Below are positions 8,046 through 15,607 of a stretch of DNA of 64,000 bases, in pieces (position 1 is the first letter of the stretch; every line of letters starts with the position of its first letter). The translations under genes were made by a program, and so were the position numbers. The DNA is from an uncultured Chlamydiaceae bacterium (lineage in GTDB: Bacteria; Chlamydiota; Chlamydiia; Chlamydiales; Chlamydiaceae): the NCBI GenBank assembly GCA_937884635.1, contig CALGBW010000050.1:1-64000 (forward strand). Direction: 5' to 3'. The notes beneath the pieces were generated by a model. The model saw only the letters and a program-made list of their open reading frames with translations. It ran no database searches and was not told the origin of the DNA.

Positions 8046-8366
8046 ATGGAGCCATACGCTATAATTCAGACCGGAAGCAAACAGTACCTGGTCCGCAAAG
8101 GTGACGTGATTGATGTCGAGTTGTTGGACTGTGTTGCCGAGGGACAAGAAGTAATTTTTCAAGAAGTATTGTTTACTTTCGACGGATCCAAAGCTTCTTT
8201 AGGAACTCCGACTGTAGGTAATGCGGCTGTTAAAGGTCGTTTTATTGCTCATACACGAGGGGAAAAAGTTGTTGCTTACAAATATAAAAAGCGAAAAAAC
8301 TACCATAAGAAAATAGGACACCGTCAGAATTATTTGAGAGTCGAGATTAGCGACCTCGTAATGTAA
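8046..8366 (+). CDS. rplU: 50S ribosomal protein L21
   Basis: The product is 106 aa from ATG 8046, supported by AAGGA nine bases upstream; TTG 8043 would add one residue. It starts MEPYAIIQTGSKQYLVRKGD and contains YKKRKNYHKKIGHRQNYLRVEI, the conserved basic C-terminal half of L21. L21 binds 23S rRNA in the large subunit. It is followed 24 bases later by rpmA, the usual bacterial pairing, and then by obg. Confidence 0.97.
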   Translation: MEPYAIIQTGSKQYLVRKGDVIDVELLDCVAEGQEVIFQEVLFTFDGSKASLGTPTVGNAAVKGRFIAHTRGEKVVAYKYKKRKNYHKKIGHRQNYLRVEISDLVM

Positions 8367-8390
8367 TGTGGATAACTAGAGGGTTTTGAA

Positions 8391-8645
8391 ATGGCACATA
8401 AGAAAGGTCAGGGAGCAAGCCGTAACGGTCGTGATTCGGAGTCGAAACGCCTCGGTTTGAAAGTAGGTGCTGGCCAGAGGGTTTCCACTGGTAGCATTCT
8501 TGTTAGACAAAGAGGAACAAAGTGGCATCCTGCTGCTAATGTTGGCAGAGGAAGAGACGATACCCTATTTGCTTTAGTTGATGGTATCGTTGTTATGAAG
8601 AAGACAGATCGTACGTACGTTTCGGTTCTTCCTTCAGAAGCTTAA
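8391..8645 (+). CDS. rpmA: 50S ribosomal protein L27
   Basis: An 84-aa protein with the typical L27 core: [48 protein letters not shown] and [11 protein letters not shown]27 reaches toward the peptidyl-transferase centre with its N-terminus; here the N-terminus begins directly at the mature-type AHKK sequence, without the cleaved extension seen in Firmicutes. Co-transcribed with rplU and closed by a strong terminator hairpin. Confidence 0.97.
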   Translation: MAHKKGQGASRNGRDSESKRLGLKVGAGQRVSTGSILVRQRGTKWHPAANVGRGRDDTLFALVDGIVVMKKTDRTYVSVLPSEA

Positions 8646-8670
8646 GGATCTAATTTTTTCATGTACTCTT

Positions 8671-8695
8671 AACCCCAACGAAAGTTGGGGTTTTT
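8671..8695 (+). terminator. Intrinsic terminator of rplU-rpmA
   Basis: AACCCCAAC and GTTGGGGTT form a 9-bp stem closed by a GAAA tetraloop, followed by a T run. It lies about 25 bases after the rpmA stop codon, so obg needs its own promoter. Confidence 0.92.
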
Positions 8696-8742
8696 GCTTT
8701 CTATAAAAGAGAATCGTTACATCTTTATTATCTCGTTTCTTG

Positions 8743-8748
8743 TATAAT
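8743..8748 (+). promoter_or_regulatory. Candidate -10 box of obg
   Basis: A consensus TATAAT lies about 160 bases upstream of obg and after the rpmA terminator. The best -35 candidate, TTACAT at 8717-8722, is 20 bases away, longer than ideal, so the promoter is only tentative. Confidence 0.35.
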
Positions 8749-8909
8749 CTTCGCATTGTTTGAACGCTTAGACCGAATTCACGCTTAACAGTTTACGAGC
8801 ATGAGTCTATGAAGCGTAGCCAGCAGCAGTGTCTTGTTTGGTGGCAATTTTGATCTGCTTGTTAGCGGATACAATCAATCTCTAAAATATATCTCTGGTT
8901 TGAGGCCGT

Positions 8910-9917
8910 ATGTTTGTTGACCAAATTACTTTAGAGTTACGTGCTGGAAAAGGGGGTAACGGAGTTGTTGCTTGGAGAAAGGAAAAATACCTACCTAAGG
9001 GTGGTCCTTATGGTGGAAATGGCGGTCTTGGGGGATCGGTTATTATCGAAGCTGCCACTCATGTGTATTCCTTTGAGGCCTACCGTAATCTAAGATTCCT
9101 AAAAGCTGATGATGGCCAGCCAGGAGCAACGAATAATCGCACAGGCAGGAATGGTAAGGATCTCGTATTAAAAGTTCCTGAAGGGACTTTATTGCGTGAT
9201 GCTGTTACAAAAGAGATTTTGCATGATTTTACTAAGGACGGGGATCGCTTGGTTGTCTGTCAAGGAGGAAGGGGAGGAAAGGGAAATACCTTTTTCAAAA
9301 CTTCAACAAACCGAGCCCCTACAAAAGCTACTCCTGGAAAACCAGGGGAAGTATGTCAGGTAGAGTTAGAGTTAAAGTTGATAGCAGATATTGGTTTGCT
9401 AGGGTTCCCTAATGCTGGGAAGTCCACGTTATTTAATACTCTGGCTCGGGCAGAGGTAAAGGTCGGCGCATTTCCTTTTACAACTTTACAGCCTGCTTTA
9501 GGGTTGGTTCCTAGAAACGATGCCTTATATCAAAGGCCTTGGGTATTGGCTGATATTCCAGGGATTATCGAGGGTGCTAGTCAGAATAAAGGGTTAGGTC
9601 TAGCTTTTCTTAGACATATAGAGAGGACCCGTTTACTGCTATTTGTTGTAGACGTTTCTGGTATAGAGCGCTCTGCTCCAGAAGAAGATTTAGAAGTTTT
9701 GATGCAAGAACTAGCTTGTTATAAACAAGAGCTTGCTGATAAGCATATGATCGTCGCTCTCAACAAAATAGATAACTTGCTTCCAGATGAAAGGGAAGAA
9801 TGTTTGCAGAAATTGCAAAGCCGTTTCCCTAGTCAAGAGTTCGTTCTTATTTCCGGTTTAACTGGAGAAGGAACCGAAGCCTTACACGCCCTGTTTACAA
9901 ACAAGCTTAATACGTAA
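8910..9917 (+). CDS. obg: GTPase Obg/CgtA
   Basis: A 335-aa protein. The Obg fold is at the N-terminus (residues 1-155), rich in Gly motifs such as [19 protein letters not shown] and GGRGGKGN. The GTPase domain has G1 GFPNAGKST, switch region [11 protein letters not shown]3 DIPG and G4 NKID. It lacks the extra C-terminal OCT domain of some homologues. Obg acts in late 50S assembly and stress signalling. Its 3' end overlaps the convergent ABC permease gene by 85 bases. Counterpart CT418. Confidence 0.97.
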   Translation: MFVDQITLELRAGKGGNGVVAWRKEKYLPKGGPYGGNGGLGGSVIIEAATHVYSFEAYRNLRFLKADDGQPGATNNRTGRNGKDLVLKVPEGTLLRDAVTKEILHDFTKDGDRLVVCQGGRGGKGNTFFKTSTNRAPTKATPGKPGEVCQVELELKLIADIGLLGFPNAGKSTLFNTLARAEVKVGAFPFTTLQPALGLVPRNDALYQRPWVLADIPGIIEGASQNKGLGLAFLRHIERTRLLLFVVDVSGIERSAPEEDLEVLMQELACYKQELADKHMIVALNKIDNLLPDEREECLQKLQSRFPSQEFVLISGLTGEGTEALHALFTNKLNT

Positions 9918-10702
9918 ATGAATCCCATCAGCACGGCAATGGCGGGGCCTACTGGTAAATCTAGAAAGTAGGCCAAGACAATGCCGCAGATGGAACAGAC
10001 GGCATTGAGTAAAACAGAGAGGCCCATGATGTGAGTCAGCTTATAAGAAAACCGGCTGGCAATAGATATGGGTAGGACAAGCATGCTCAGCATGAGAATG
10101 ATTCCCATAACGTACATTAATAGCACTGTAGTGATAGCTGTCAAAACGAGTAAGAGGTAGTACCAGCGTTGGACCTTGTATTGGTTTAATGTCATATACT
10201 TCTCATCAAAGCAAAGAGCTAAGAAACGTGTATGACAAATTTTTACAGTTAGAAGGATAAATAGGTCCAAGGCTAGTAAGCAGTACAAGTCTTGTGTGGT
10301 TACCCAAAGGATATTTCCGAATAAAAAGTTAACTAATTCAGAATTGAATGAGGGTAGCTTAGAAAAAAACAGCATTCCAATAGCCATTCCTACAGACCAA
10401 ATCATGGAAATCAGGGCGTCTTCTCTTTCCCTATACTTGAGGTGTACTTTTCCAATGCATAGGGCTGTTAGGATGGAACCAAGAATCACTCCTAGGATAG
10501 GGGAGAAATGCAGGTGAAATGTGTATTGGATCCAAAGAGTAATACCAATGCCCCCAAGGATAGAGTGTGCGATACTTCCGCTTAAGGAGACGATGCGTTT
10601 AACAACGATGTAAGAACCTACAATACCACCAGCTACCGATGCGCCTATAGCAGCTAAGAAGGAAGGGAATAGGATGGGAGCAGCATAGAAAAAGGATAAC
10701 AT
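9833..10702 (-). CDS. Metal ABC transporter permease (ZnuB/MntB family)
   Basis: A 289-aa protein with about eight to nine transmembrane helices, of the ABC-3 metal-permease family. Conserved pieces include [29 protein letters not shown] near the N-terminus and the [18 protein letters not shown] segment. It forms the membrane channel of a Zn, Mn or Fe importer with the ATPase and binding protein directly upstream. The 3' end runs 85 bases into obg on the opposite strand; both reading frames are intact. Counterpart CT417. The metal is not identifiable from sequence. Confidence 0.92.
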   Translation of the reverse strand: MLSFFYAAPILFPSFLAAIGASVAGGIVGSYIVVKRIVSLSGSIAHSILGGIGITLWIQYTFHLHFSPILGVILGSILTALCIGKVHLKYREREDALISMIWSVGMAIGMLFFSKLPSFNSELVNFLFGNILWVTTQDLYCLLALDLFILLTVKICHTRFLALCFDEKYMTLNQYKVQRWYYLLLVLTAITTVLLMYVMGIILMLSMLVLPISIASRFSYKLTHIMGLSVLLNAVCSICGIVLAYFLDLPVGPAIAVLMGFIYVLSLFVNRACKASVPSPVKPEIRTNS

Positions 10703-10707
10703 AGAAA

Positions 10708-11418
10708 TTAAGACTCCCTACATTTGGTTGGGCAACAAAACTGTTTGGATATGTGTTGTGTATCAGAAACTGTAGTCAAGGTTCTATTCATAAGGAAGAC
10801 CTTGTTAAAACAGTTGGCTGTATGGTGTAGATCGTGAGTGATCATTAAAATGGTGCAGTCTTTATTCAGGTCAGAAAGAATACGTAAAATGCGTTGTTGG
10901 TTTTCAGGATCAATATTGGCTGTCGGTTCGTCTAAAATGAGTAATTCGGGGTGAGAAGCAAGAGCCCTAGCTAAAAGCACCCGTTGCATCTGCCCCCCGG
11001 ATAATCGAGAAAAACAAGCTTCTTTATGAGTCAGAAGACCAACAATGTCTAATGCTTCATTTGTGCATTGACGGTCATAGTCAGAGTATCTCCCATGCCA
11101 GGGTAAAGTTCCTAGTCGTCCTGATAGGACGACTTCTTCTACGGAAATTGGGAACAAATGGTCATAAGCAAAATGCTGAGGAACCCAACCAATGGTAAGG
11201 TGGGAACTAGACTCCGGAGGTATAGTACGAATCTCCCCGGAAGAAGGTTTCAATAACCCCAACATGAGTAAGGCTAAAGAGGTTTTTCCTCCGCCATTAG
11301 GGCCGATAATACCAATGAAATCACCCCTATGTACGGTGCAGGATGCGTTTGAAACAATCCAGGGGCCGGTATGTTCGTAACGAAAGAATACCTCTTGGAT
11401 AGATAGTAATGCAGTCAT
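10708..11418 (-). CDS. Metal ABC transporter ATP-binding protein
   Basis: A 236-aa ABC ATPase. Walker A is GPNGGGKTS, the signature is LSGGQMQR, Walker B is LLILDEP and the H-loop is MITHDLHH. It powers uptake through the permease encoded five bases downstream. Its start overlaps the stop of the binding-protein gene by four bases (ATGA type), a common translational-coupling arrangement. Counterpart CT416. The residue before GKT is Gly where many family members have Ala. Confidence 0.95.
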   Translation of the reverse strand: MTALLSIQEVFFRYEHTGPWIVSNASCTVHRGDFIGIIGPNGGGKTSLALLMLGLLKPSSGEIRTIPPESSSHLTIGWVPQHFAYDHLFPISVEEVVLSGRLGTLPWHGRYSDYDRQCTNEALDIVGLLTHKEACFSRLSGGQMQRVLLARALASHPELLILDEPTANIDPENQQRILRILSDLNKDCTILMITHDLHHTANCFNKVFLMNRTLTTVSDTQHISKQFCCPTKCRES

Positions 11419-12242
11419 AGATTAGAGAAGACAGTGGCAATGGTTTTCAAATTATTTATAACATCTTCTGCGTAGGGATCGAGTAAAATAGGATCCAAAT
11501 TAAAACGTTTAATCAGTGCCGCACTGCTTCGTTTGCCTGCATTTTTTAGCAGGATAACAGAAGAGATATTGTATTGTTTGATATCTTGAGAAACTTGTAA
11601 GACCGCCTTAGGCGATGGTTCACTATTGCAATTTTTTTCAATGGTGTGCTGGATAAAGTCATAATCCCGGCAAAAATAGGCAAAAGCTCCGTGTGAAACA
11701 AGCACATGGCGTTGTTTAGCTCGTTTGGTTTTTGTAAGGATTTCCTTGTCTAAGGCATCTAGGGTATCTAATAGGCGTCGGCTATTTCTTTTGTATAATT
11801 CAGAGTGTTCAGGAAAGTGAAAGGCAAGAGCCTCTGCTATGTGTTTGGTTTGTATTTTTAAATTTCGGGGGCTTAGCCAGGTATGTGTATCTAGGCAGTA
11901 CGCATGGTGTGCACAGGAAGGATGAGAGTAGATCAGATCTACCCCTTCGGTGAGATCAATTTGTGGACATGTCAAAAAATTTTGACAAATCTTTTCAAAT
12001 CCTTCTCCTATCTTGAACCATAACTGTGCCGTACGTAAATTCTCCATGTGTTTGGGTGGGATATCATAGGAATGAGGATCTATGTCACTTTTTACAATAG
12101 AATACACATGGCATGTGTCTCCTGCTATCTCTTCAACAAGAGATTTATAGGGGACGATGCTAACAAGGACATGAGGCTTAGAGCTAGCGCTTTCTCCATA
12201 AAAAGATATACAGAGAAGGAAAAGAAGGAGTATTCTTCGCAT
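11415..12242 (-). CDS. Periplasmic metal-binding protein of the ABC transporter (ZnuA/TroA family)
   Basis: From ATG 12242 the product is 275 aa and begins MRRILLLFLLCISFYGESAS, a clear signal peptide; the longer frame to 12299 would bury it. Metal-site segments are DPHSYD, HTWLSP, SHGAFAYF and DPYAED, giving the usual three His plus one Asp set. There is no His-rich loop, so specificity for Zn over Mn or Fe cannot be assumed. It is the first gene of a three-gene importer operon and is divergent from htrA. Counterpart CT415. Confidence 0.92.
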   Translation of the reverse strand: MRRILLLFLLCISFYGESASSKPHVLVSIVPYKSLVEEIAGDTCHVYSIVKSDIDPHSYDIPPKHMENLRTAQLWFKIGEGFEKICQNFLTCPQIDLTEGVDLIYSHPSCAHHAYCLDTHTWLSPRNLKIQTKHIAEALAFHFPEHSELYKRNSRRLLDTLDALDKEILTKTKRAKQRHVLVSHGAFAYFCRDYDFIQHTIEKNCNSEPSPKAVLQVSQDIKQYNISSVILLKNAGKRSSAALIKRFNLDPILLDPYAEDVINNLKTIATVFSNL

Positions 12243-12556
12243 ACACCAATGATGAACCTTAAAGTCCCGATTATAGTTTGTGTAGAGAGAAAAACTCAAG
12301 AATTCAAAAATTCTTCTATTTTTTAGTTATCACTGTATTTGTAGTGTAGGCTCTTTAATAATCTTATTATTTTCCCTAATAAGACATAGCCAGAAGCTTT
12401 CATGTTAATTGGTAATCCTTCTCTGAGGGAACTGGGAAGTCAAGTAGATCGATTTTGCTCATGACTTATTCATCTTCTTTGGTTAAGATTGGCCTGTAGA
12501 TATAGATGAGCAGACAAGGAGGATGACCGCTCCTGTTTTATGGCGTGGTGAATGAG
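12243..12556. promoter_or_regulatory. Divergent intergenic region between the metal transporter and htrA
   Basis: The 314 bases must hold promoters for both operons. Near htrA there is AAGGAGG at 12516-12522, followed at once by an ATG that opens a 10-codon frame ending at 12555, two bases before the htrA ATG. AGGAG and CTCCT (about 12518-12534) could pair around this site. I could not place convincing promoters. Confidence 0.4.
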
Positions 12557-14017
12557 ATGAGAAAGTCTATACATTTGTTGTTAACTGCGACTGTTTTTTC
12601 TGGAATTTCTATAACGAACTTCGAAGGGCTTGCTGCTTATAAGAAAGAAAGTAAACCAGAATTGTCTCAAGAAGTAATTTTAAAAGAGGTTTCAGCAGGA
12701 TTTTCACGTGTCGCTGAAAAGGCTACTCCTGGGGTTGTTTATATTGAAAGTTTCCCTAAAAATGCACGTACGTCTTCCTCTCCAGCGAGAAAGGGAAATG
12801 GAGAGAATCCATTTGATTACTTCAATGATGAGTTCTTCAATCGTTTCTTTGGTCTTCCCTCTCCGAAGGAACGCCCACAGTCTAATAAAGAGGCTGTTCG
12901 AGGAACAGGGTTTATTGTTTCTTCCGATGGCTATATCGTGACAAATCACCACGTGGTGGAAGATGCTGGAAAGATTCATGTAACTCTGCACAACGGGCAG
13001 AAATACCCAGCTAAAGTAGTTGGATTGGACCCAAAAACTGATTTAGCTGTTATCAAGATTTCAGCAGAGAATTTGACTCATCTGTCTTTTGGTAATTCAG
13101 ACAATTTAAAGATAGGGGATTGGGCTATTGCTATTGGAAATCCCTTTGGCTTGCAGGCTACAGTTACTGTAGGTGTCATTAGTGCTAAGGGAAGAAATCA
13201 GCTACATATCGCTGATTTCGAAGACTTTATCCAAACGGATGCAGCAATTAATCCTGGGAATTCAGGAGGTCCTCTTTTAAATATTGATGGACAAGTGATT
13301 GGTGTAAACACGGCGATTGTCAGTGGTAACGGCGGTTATATTGGTATTAGCTTTGCTATTCCCAGCTTAATGGCAAAGCGGATCATTGATCAGCTCATTC
13401 ATGACGGGCAAGTAACGCGTGGATTCTTAGGAGTTACACTGCAACCTATTGATGCTGATCTTGCATCTTGTTACAAATTAGGTCGGGTATACGGTGCTTT
13501 GATTACAGATGTAGTCAGTGGTTCTCCTGCAGAGAAGGCTGGATTAAAGCAAGAGGATGTGATTATTGCCTGCAATGGTAAGGAAGTAGAGTCGCTAAGT
13601 TCTTTCCGTAATGCTATTTCCCTTACAACACCGAACACGCGCGTGGTGTTAAGAATTATGCGTGAGGGCAAGGAAATTGAAATTCCTGTTACGGTGACAC
13701 AAGCTCCCCAAGATGATGGGACATCCGCTTTGCAGCGTGTAGGAATTCGTGTACAGAACGTAACTCCAGAGATCGCGAAGAAACTGGGTATTCCTACTGA
13801 CACGAAGGGAGTCATGGTCGCTTCTGTAGAAGCAAGCTCTCCAGCTGCCTCCGCAGGTATTGCACCAGGACAGTTGATCCTGGCTGTAAATAGACAAAGG
13901 GTTTCTTCTGTAGAGGAGCTTAATCATGTCCTCAAAGACTTTAAGGGAAGTAACATCCTCTTGATGGTTTCTCAAGGAGAAGTCATTCGATTCGTCGCAT
14001 TAAAACCTGAAGATTAA
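12557..14017 (+). CDS. htrA: Periplasmic serine protease/chaperone HtrA (DegP family)
   Basis: The product is 486 aa from ATG 12557, starting MRKSIHLLLTATVFSGIS, a signal peptide; GTG 12545 would add four residues ahead of it. The trypsin-like domain shows the triad His132 (TNHHVV), Asp162 (KTDLAVI) and Ser236 (GNSGGP), with the 30 and 104 residue spacings typical of chlamydial HtrA. Two PDZ domains follow, at roughly 275-370 and 385-480. HtrA handles periplasmic protein quality control and is reported to be essential for the chlamydial developmental cycle. In C. trachomatis it lies beside sucD (CT823); here it follows the metal transporter. Confidence 0.97.
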   Translation: MRKSIHLLLTATVFSGISITNFEGLAAYKKESKPELSQEVILKEVSAGFSRVAEKATPGVVYIESFPKNARTSSSPARKGNGENPFDYFNDEFFNRFFGLPSPKERPQSNKEAVRGTGFIVSSDGYIVTNHHVVEDAGKIHVTLHNGQKYPAKVVGLDPKTDLAVIKISAENLTHLSFGNSDNLKIGDWAIAIGNPFGLQATVTVGVISAKGRNQLHIADFEDFIQTDAAINPGNSGGPLLNIDGQVIGVNTAIVSGNGGYIGISFAIPSLMAKRIIDQLIHDGQVTRGFLGVTLQPIDADLASCYKLGRVYGALITDVVSGSPAEKAGLKQEDVIIACNGKEVESLSSFRNAISLTTPNTRVVLRIMREGKEIEIPVTVTQAPQDDGTSALQRVGIRVQNVTPEIAKKLGIPTDTKGVMVASVEASSPAASAGIAPGQLILAVNRQRVSSVEELNHVLKDFKGSNILLMVSQGEVIRFVALKPED

Positions 14018-14025
14018 TGTATAAT

Positions 14026-14051
14026 CAGCCCGAAGGTTAACCTTCGGGCTG
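14026..14051 (+). terminator. Perfect 13-bp inverted repeat after htrA
   Basis: CAGCCCGAAGGTT (14026-14038) is followed directly by its exact complement to 14051, a 26-base palindrome starting eight bases after the htrA stop. No T run follows. It may fold as a strong hairpin that limits read-through or protects the htrA 3' end. Confidence 0.65.
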
Positions 14052-14053
14052 AA

Positions 14054-14072
14054 GTCTTCCCTATGGGAAGAC
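14054..14072 (+). promoter_or_regulatory. Second hairpin abutting the ribosome site of the M20 gene
   Basis: GTCTTCCC (14054-14061) and GGGAAGAC (14065-14072) form a perfect 8-bp stem with a TAT loop. The AGGAG ribosome site of the next gene starts around the base of this stem. It could tune translation of the dipeptidase gene (inference). Confidence 0.5.
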
Positions 14073-14085
14073 AGGAGTAAGATAG

Positions 14086-15417
14086 ATGGAAGATGAAGAT
14101 TACTTTGAAAATCGTAGTAAGGATTTTCTAGAGGAGTTTGCCCAATTTCTGCATTTTTCTTCTGTGAGTTGTGATGCACATTATTTGCCTAATTGTCATG
14201 AGTGTGCTCATTTTTTAGTAGATAGATTGCGTTCTATCTTTGCGGTAGAGCTTTGGGAAGAGCCGGGACATCCACCTATTATCTTTGCTTCTTATAAGAG
14301 CCCTGATCCTTCAGCCCAGACGTTATTGTTGTACAATCACTATGATGTTCAACCAGCCAATCTTTCTGATGGTTGGTTGGGGGATCCCTTTACTATGAGA
14401 AGGGTAGAGGAGCGGTTGTTGGCTAGAGGAGCTTCTGATAATAAAGGGCAGTGTTTTTATACTTGGAAGGCATTGGAATATTTCTATAGCCTTCATAGTG
14501 ACTTTCCTTTGAATATTTCTTGGGTTATTGAAGGTGAAGAAGAGAGCGGTAGCTCGCTTTTGAAAAAGATTGCAGAGAAAAAACACGAGCAATTGCGGGC
14601 AGATCATTTTCTTATCGTAGATGGAGGATTTGCGTCTAAAGAATCTCCTAGTGTTCTAGTAGGAGGGCGGGGGATTGTGACGATGGTGCTTACTCTTGAA
14701 GAGGGCTCTCAGGATATGCATTCGGGTACATTTGGAGGTATTGCTTATAATGTAAATAGGGCTTTAGCTGAGGCTCTTGCATCTCTTCACAATGAAGACA
14801 ACTCTATTGCTGTAGAGGGATTCTATGAAGGGATGATCGCGCCAATAGGTTCTGCTGAGGACGATGAGCCTTTAGTTTTTGCATTTACTCCTACCTTATA
14901 CCCACCAGCTAAAACACCTCAAGAGGCAGCGAGTCTCTATCCAACTATAGAAATTAATGGTATTTCTGGTGGGTATACTGGCCCAGGGTTTAAAACAGTC
15001 ATTCCTTATAAAGCTGTAGCCTATCTTTCTTGTCGTTTGATTCCTAATCAAGATCCTCAGTTTGTCTTCGAATGTGTATCCAAACATGTGAAAAGTCGAA
15101 TCCCAGATTCTATCTCATGTTCCCTAGAGATGATTGATGGCTCTCAAGGATGGAGAAGCCCTAATGGTCTACGAATTTCTTCCTTACTATGTGGTATTTA
15201 CGAGAAGATATATAACAAACCTTGTAAAGAAAAAAATATGACGGGTTCTATTCCTGTAGCTCCTCTATTAGCTAAGGTATCAGGAGCCTCTGCTGTAGTT
15301 TGTGGAACTTCCTACCATAGCGACCGTATTCATGCTGCCGAGGAAAACTTTTCTATCGAACAACTCAGAAATGGGTTTTTATCCATTGTTAGACTTTTAG
15401 AGGCTTTTGCACAGTAA
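14086..15417 (+). CDS. M20 family metallopeptidase (dipeptidase-like)
   Basis: A 443-aa di-zinc peptidase of the M20 family. His85 and Asp87 lie in LLLYNHYDVQPA, the bridging Asp118 in ARGASDNKGQ, and the catalytic and metal Glu residues in EGEEESGS (149-155). Further sites are DGGF, HSGTFGG (dimerisation/substrate His) and SDRIHAAEE near the C-terminus. The HYDVQPA form is typical of carnosinase-type dipeptidases rather than DapE or ArgE. No signal peptide, so it is probably cytoplasmic and completes peptide breakdown. AGGAG precedes the ATG. I do not recall this gene next to htrA in C. trachomatis. Confidence 0.88.
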   Translation: MEDEDYFENRSKDFLEEFAQFLHFSSVSCDAHYLPNCHECAHFLVDRLRSIFAVELWEEPGHPPIIFASYKSPDPSAQTLLLYNHYDVQPANLSDGWLGDPFTMRRVEERLLARGASDNKGQCFYTWKALEYFYSLHSDFPLNISWVIEGEEESGSSLLKKIAEKKHEQLRADHFLIVDGGFASKESPSVLVGGRGIVTMVLTLEEGSQDMHSGTFGGIAYNVNRALAEALASLHNEDNSIAVEGFYEGMIAPIGSAEDDEPLVFAFTPTLYPPAKTPQEAASLYPTIEINGISGGYTGPGFKTVIPYKAVAYLSCRLIPNQDPQFVFECVSKHVKSRIPDSISCSLEMIDGSQGWRSPNGLRISSLLCGIYEKIYNKPCKEKNMTGSIPVAPLLAKVSGASAVVCGTSYHSDRIHAAEENFSIEQLRNGFLSIVRLLEAFAQ

Positions 15418-15475
15418 ACAAATCCTCTATCTTGATAAAAATGAAGATTTTCGGATATCCTTTTATTTTCCTTAT

Positions 15476-15562
15476 GGAGAGATGTCCGAGTGGCTTAAGG
15501 AGCACGCTTGGAAAGCGTGTGTGCGTTAACGCGTACCGTGGGTTCGAATCCCACTCTTTCCG
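15476..15562 (+). tRNA. tRNA-Ser (GGA)
   Basis: An 87-base type II tRNA with acceptor GGAGAGA/TCTTTCC, anticodon loop TTGGAAA (anticodon GGA), a long variable arm around GTGCGTTAACGCGTAC and T arm GGGTTCGAATCCC. The discriminator base is G as expected for serine. CCA is not encoded. Confidence 0.95.
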
Positions 15563-15568
15563 TCTTTG

Positions 15569-15605
15569 AAAAAGGGTCATAGCTTAACGGCTATGACCCT
15601 TTTTC
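15569..15605. terminator. Bidirectional terminator between tRNA-Ser and pmpB
   Basis: AAAAGGGTCATAG and CTATGACCCTTTT flank a short loop. A-rich and T-rich flanks make it a plausible intrinsic terminator for both the plus-strand tRNA and the minus-strand pmpB gene, which ends three bases away. Confidence 0.88.
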
Positions 15606-15607
15606 TT

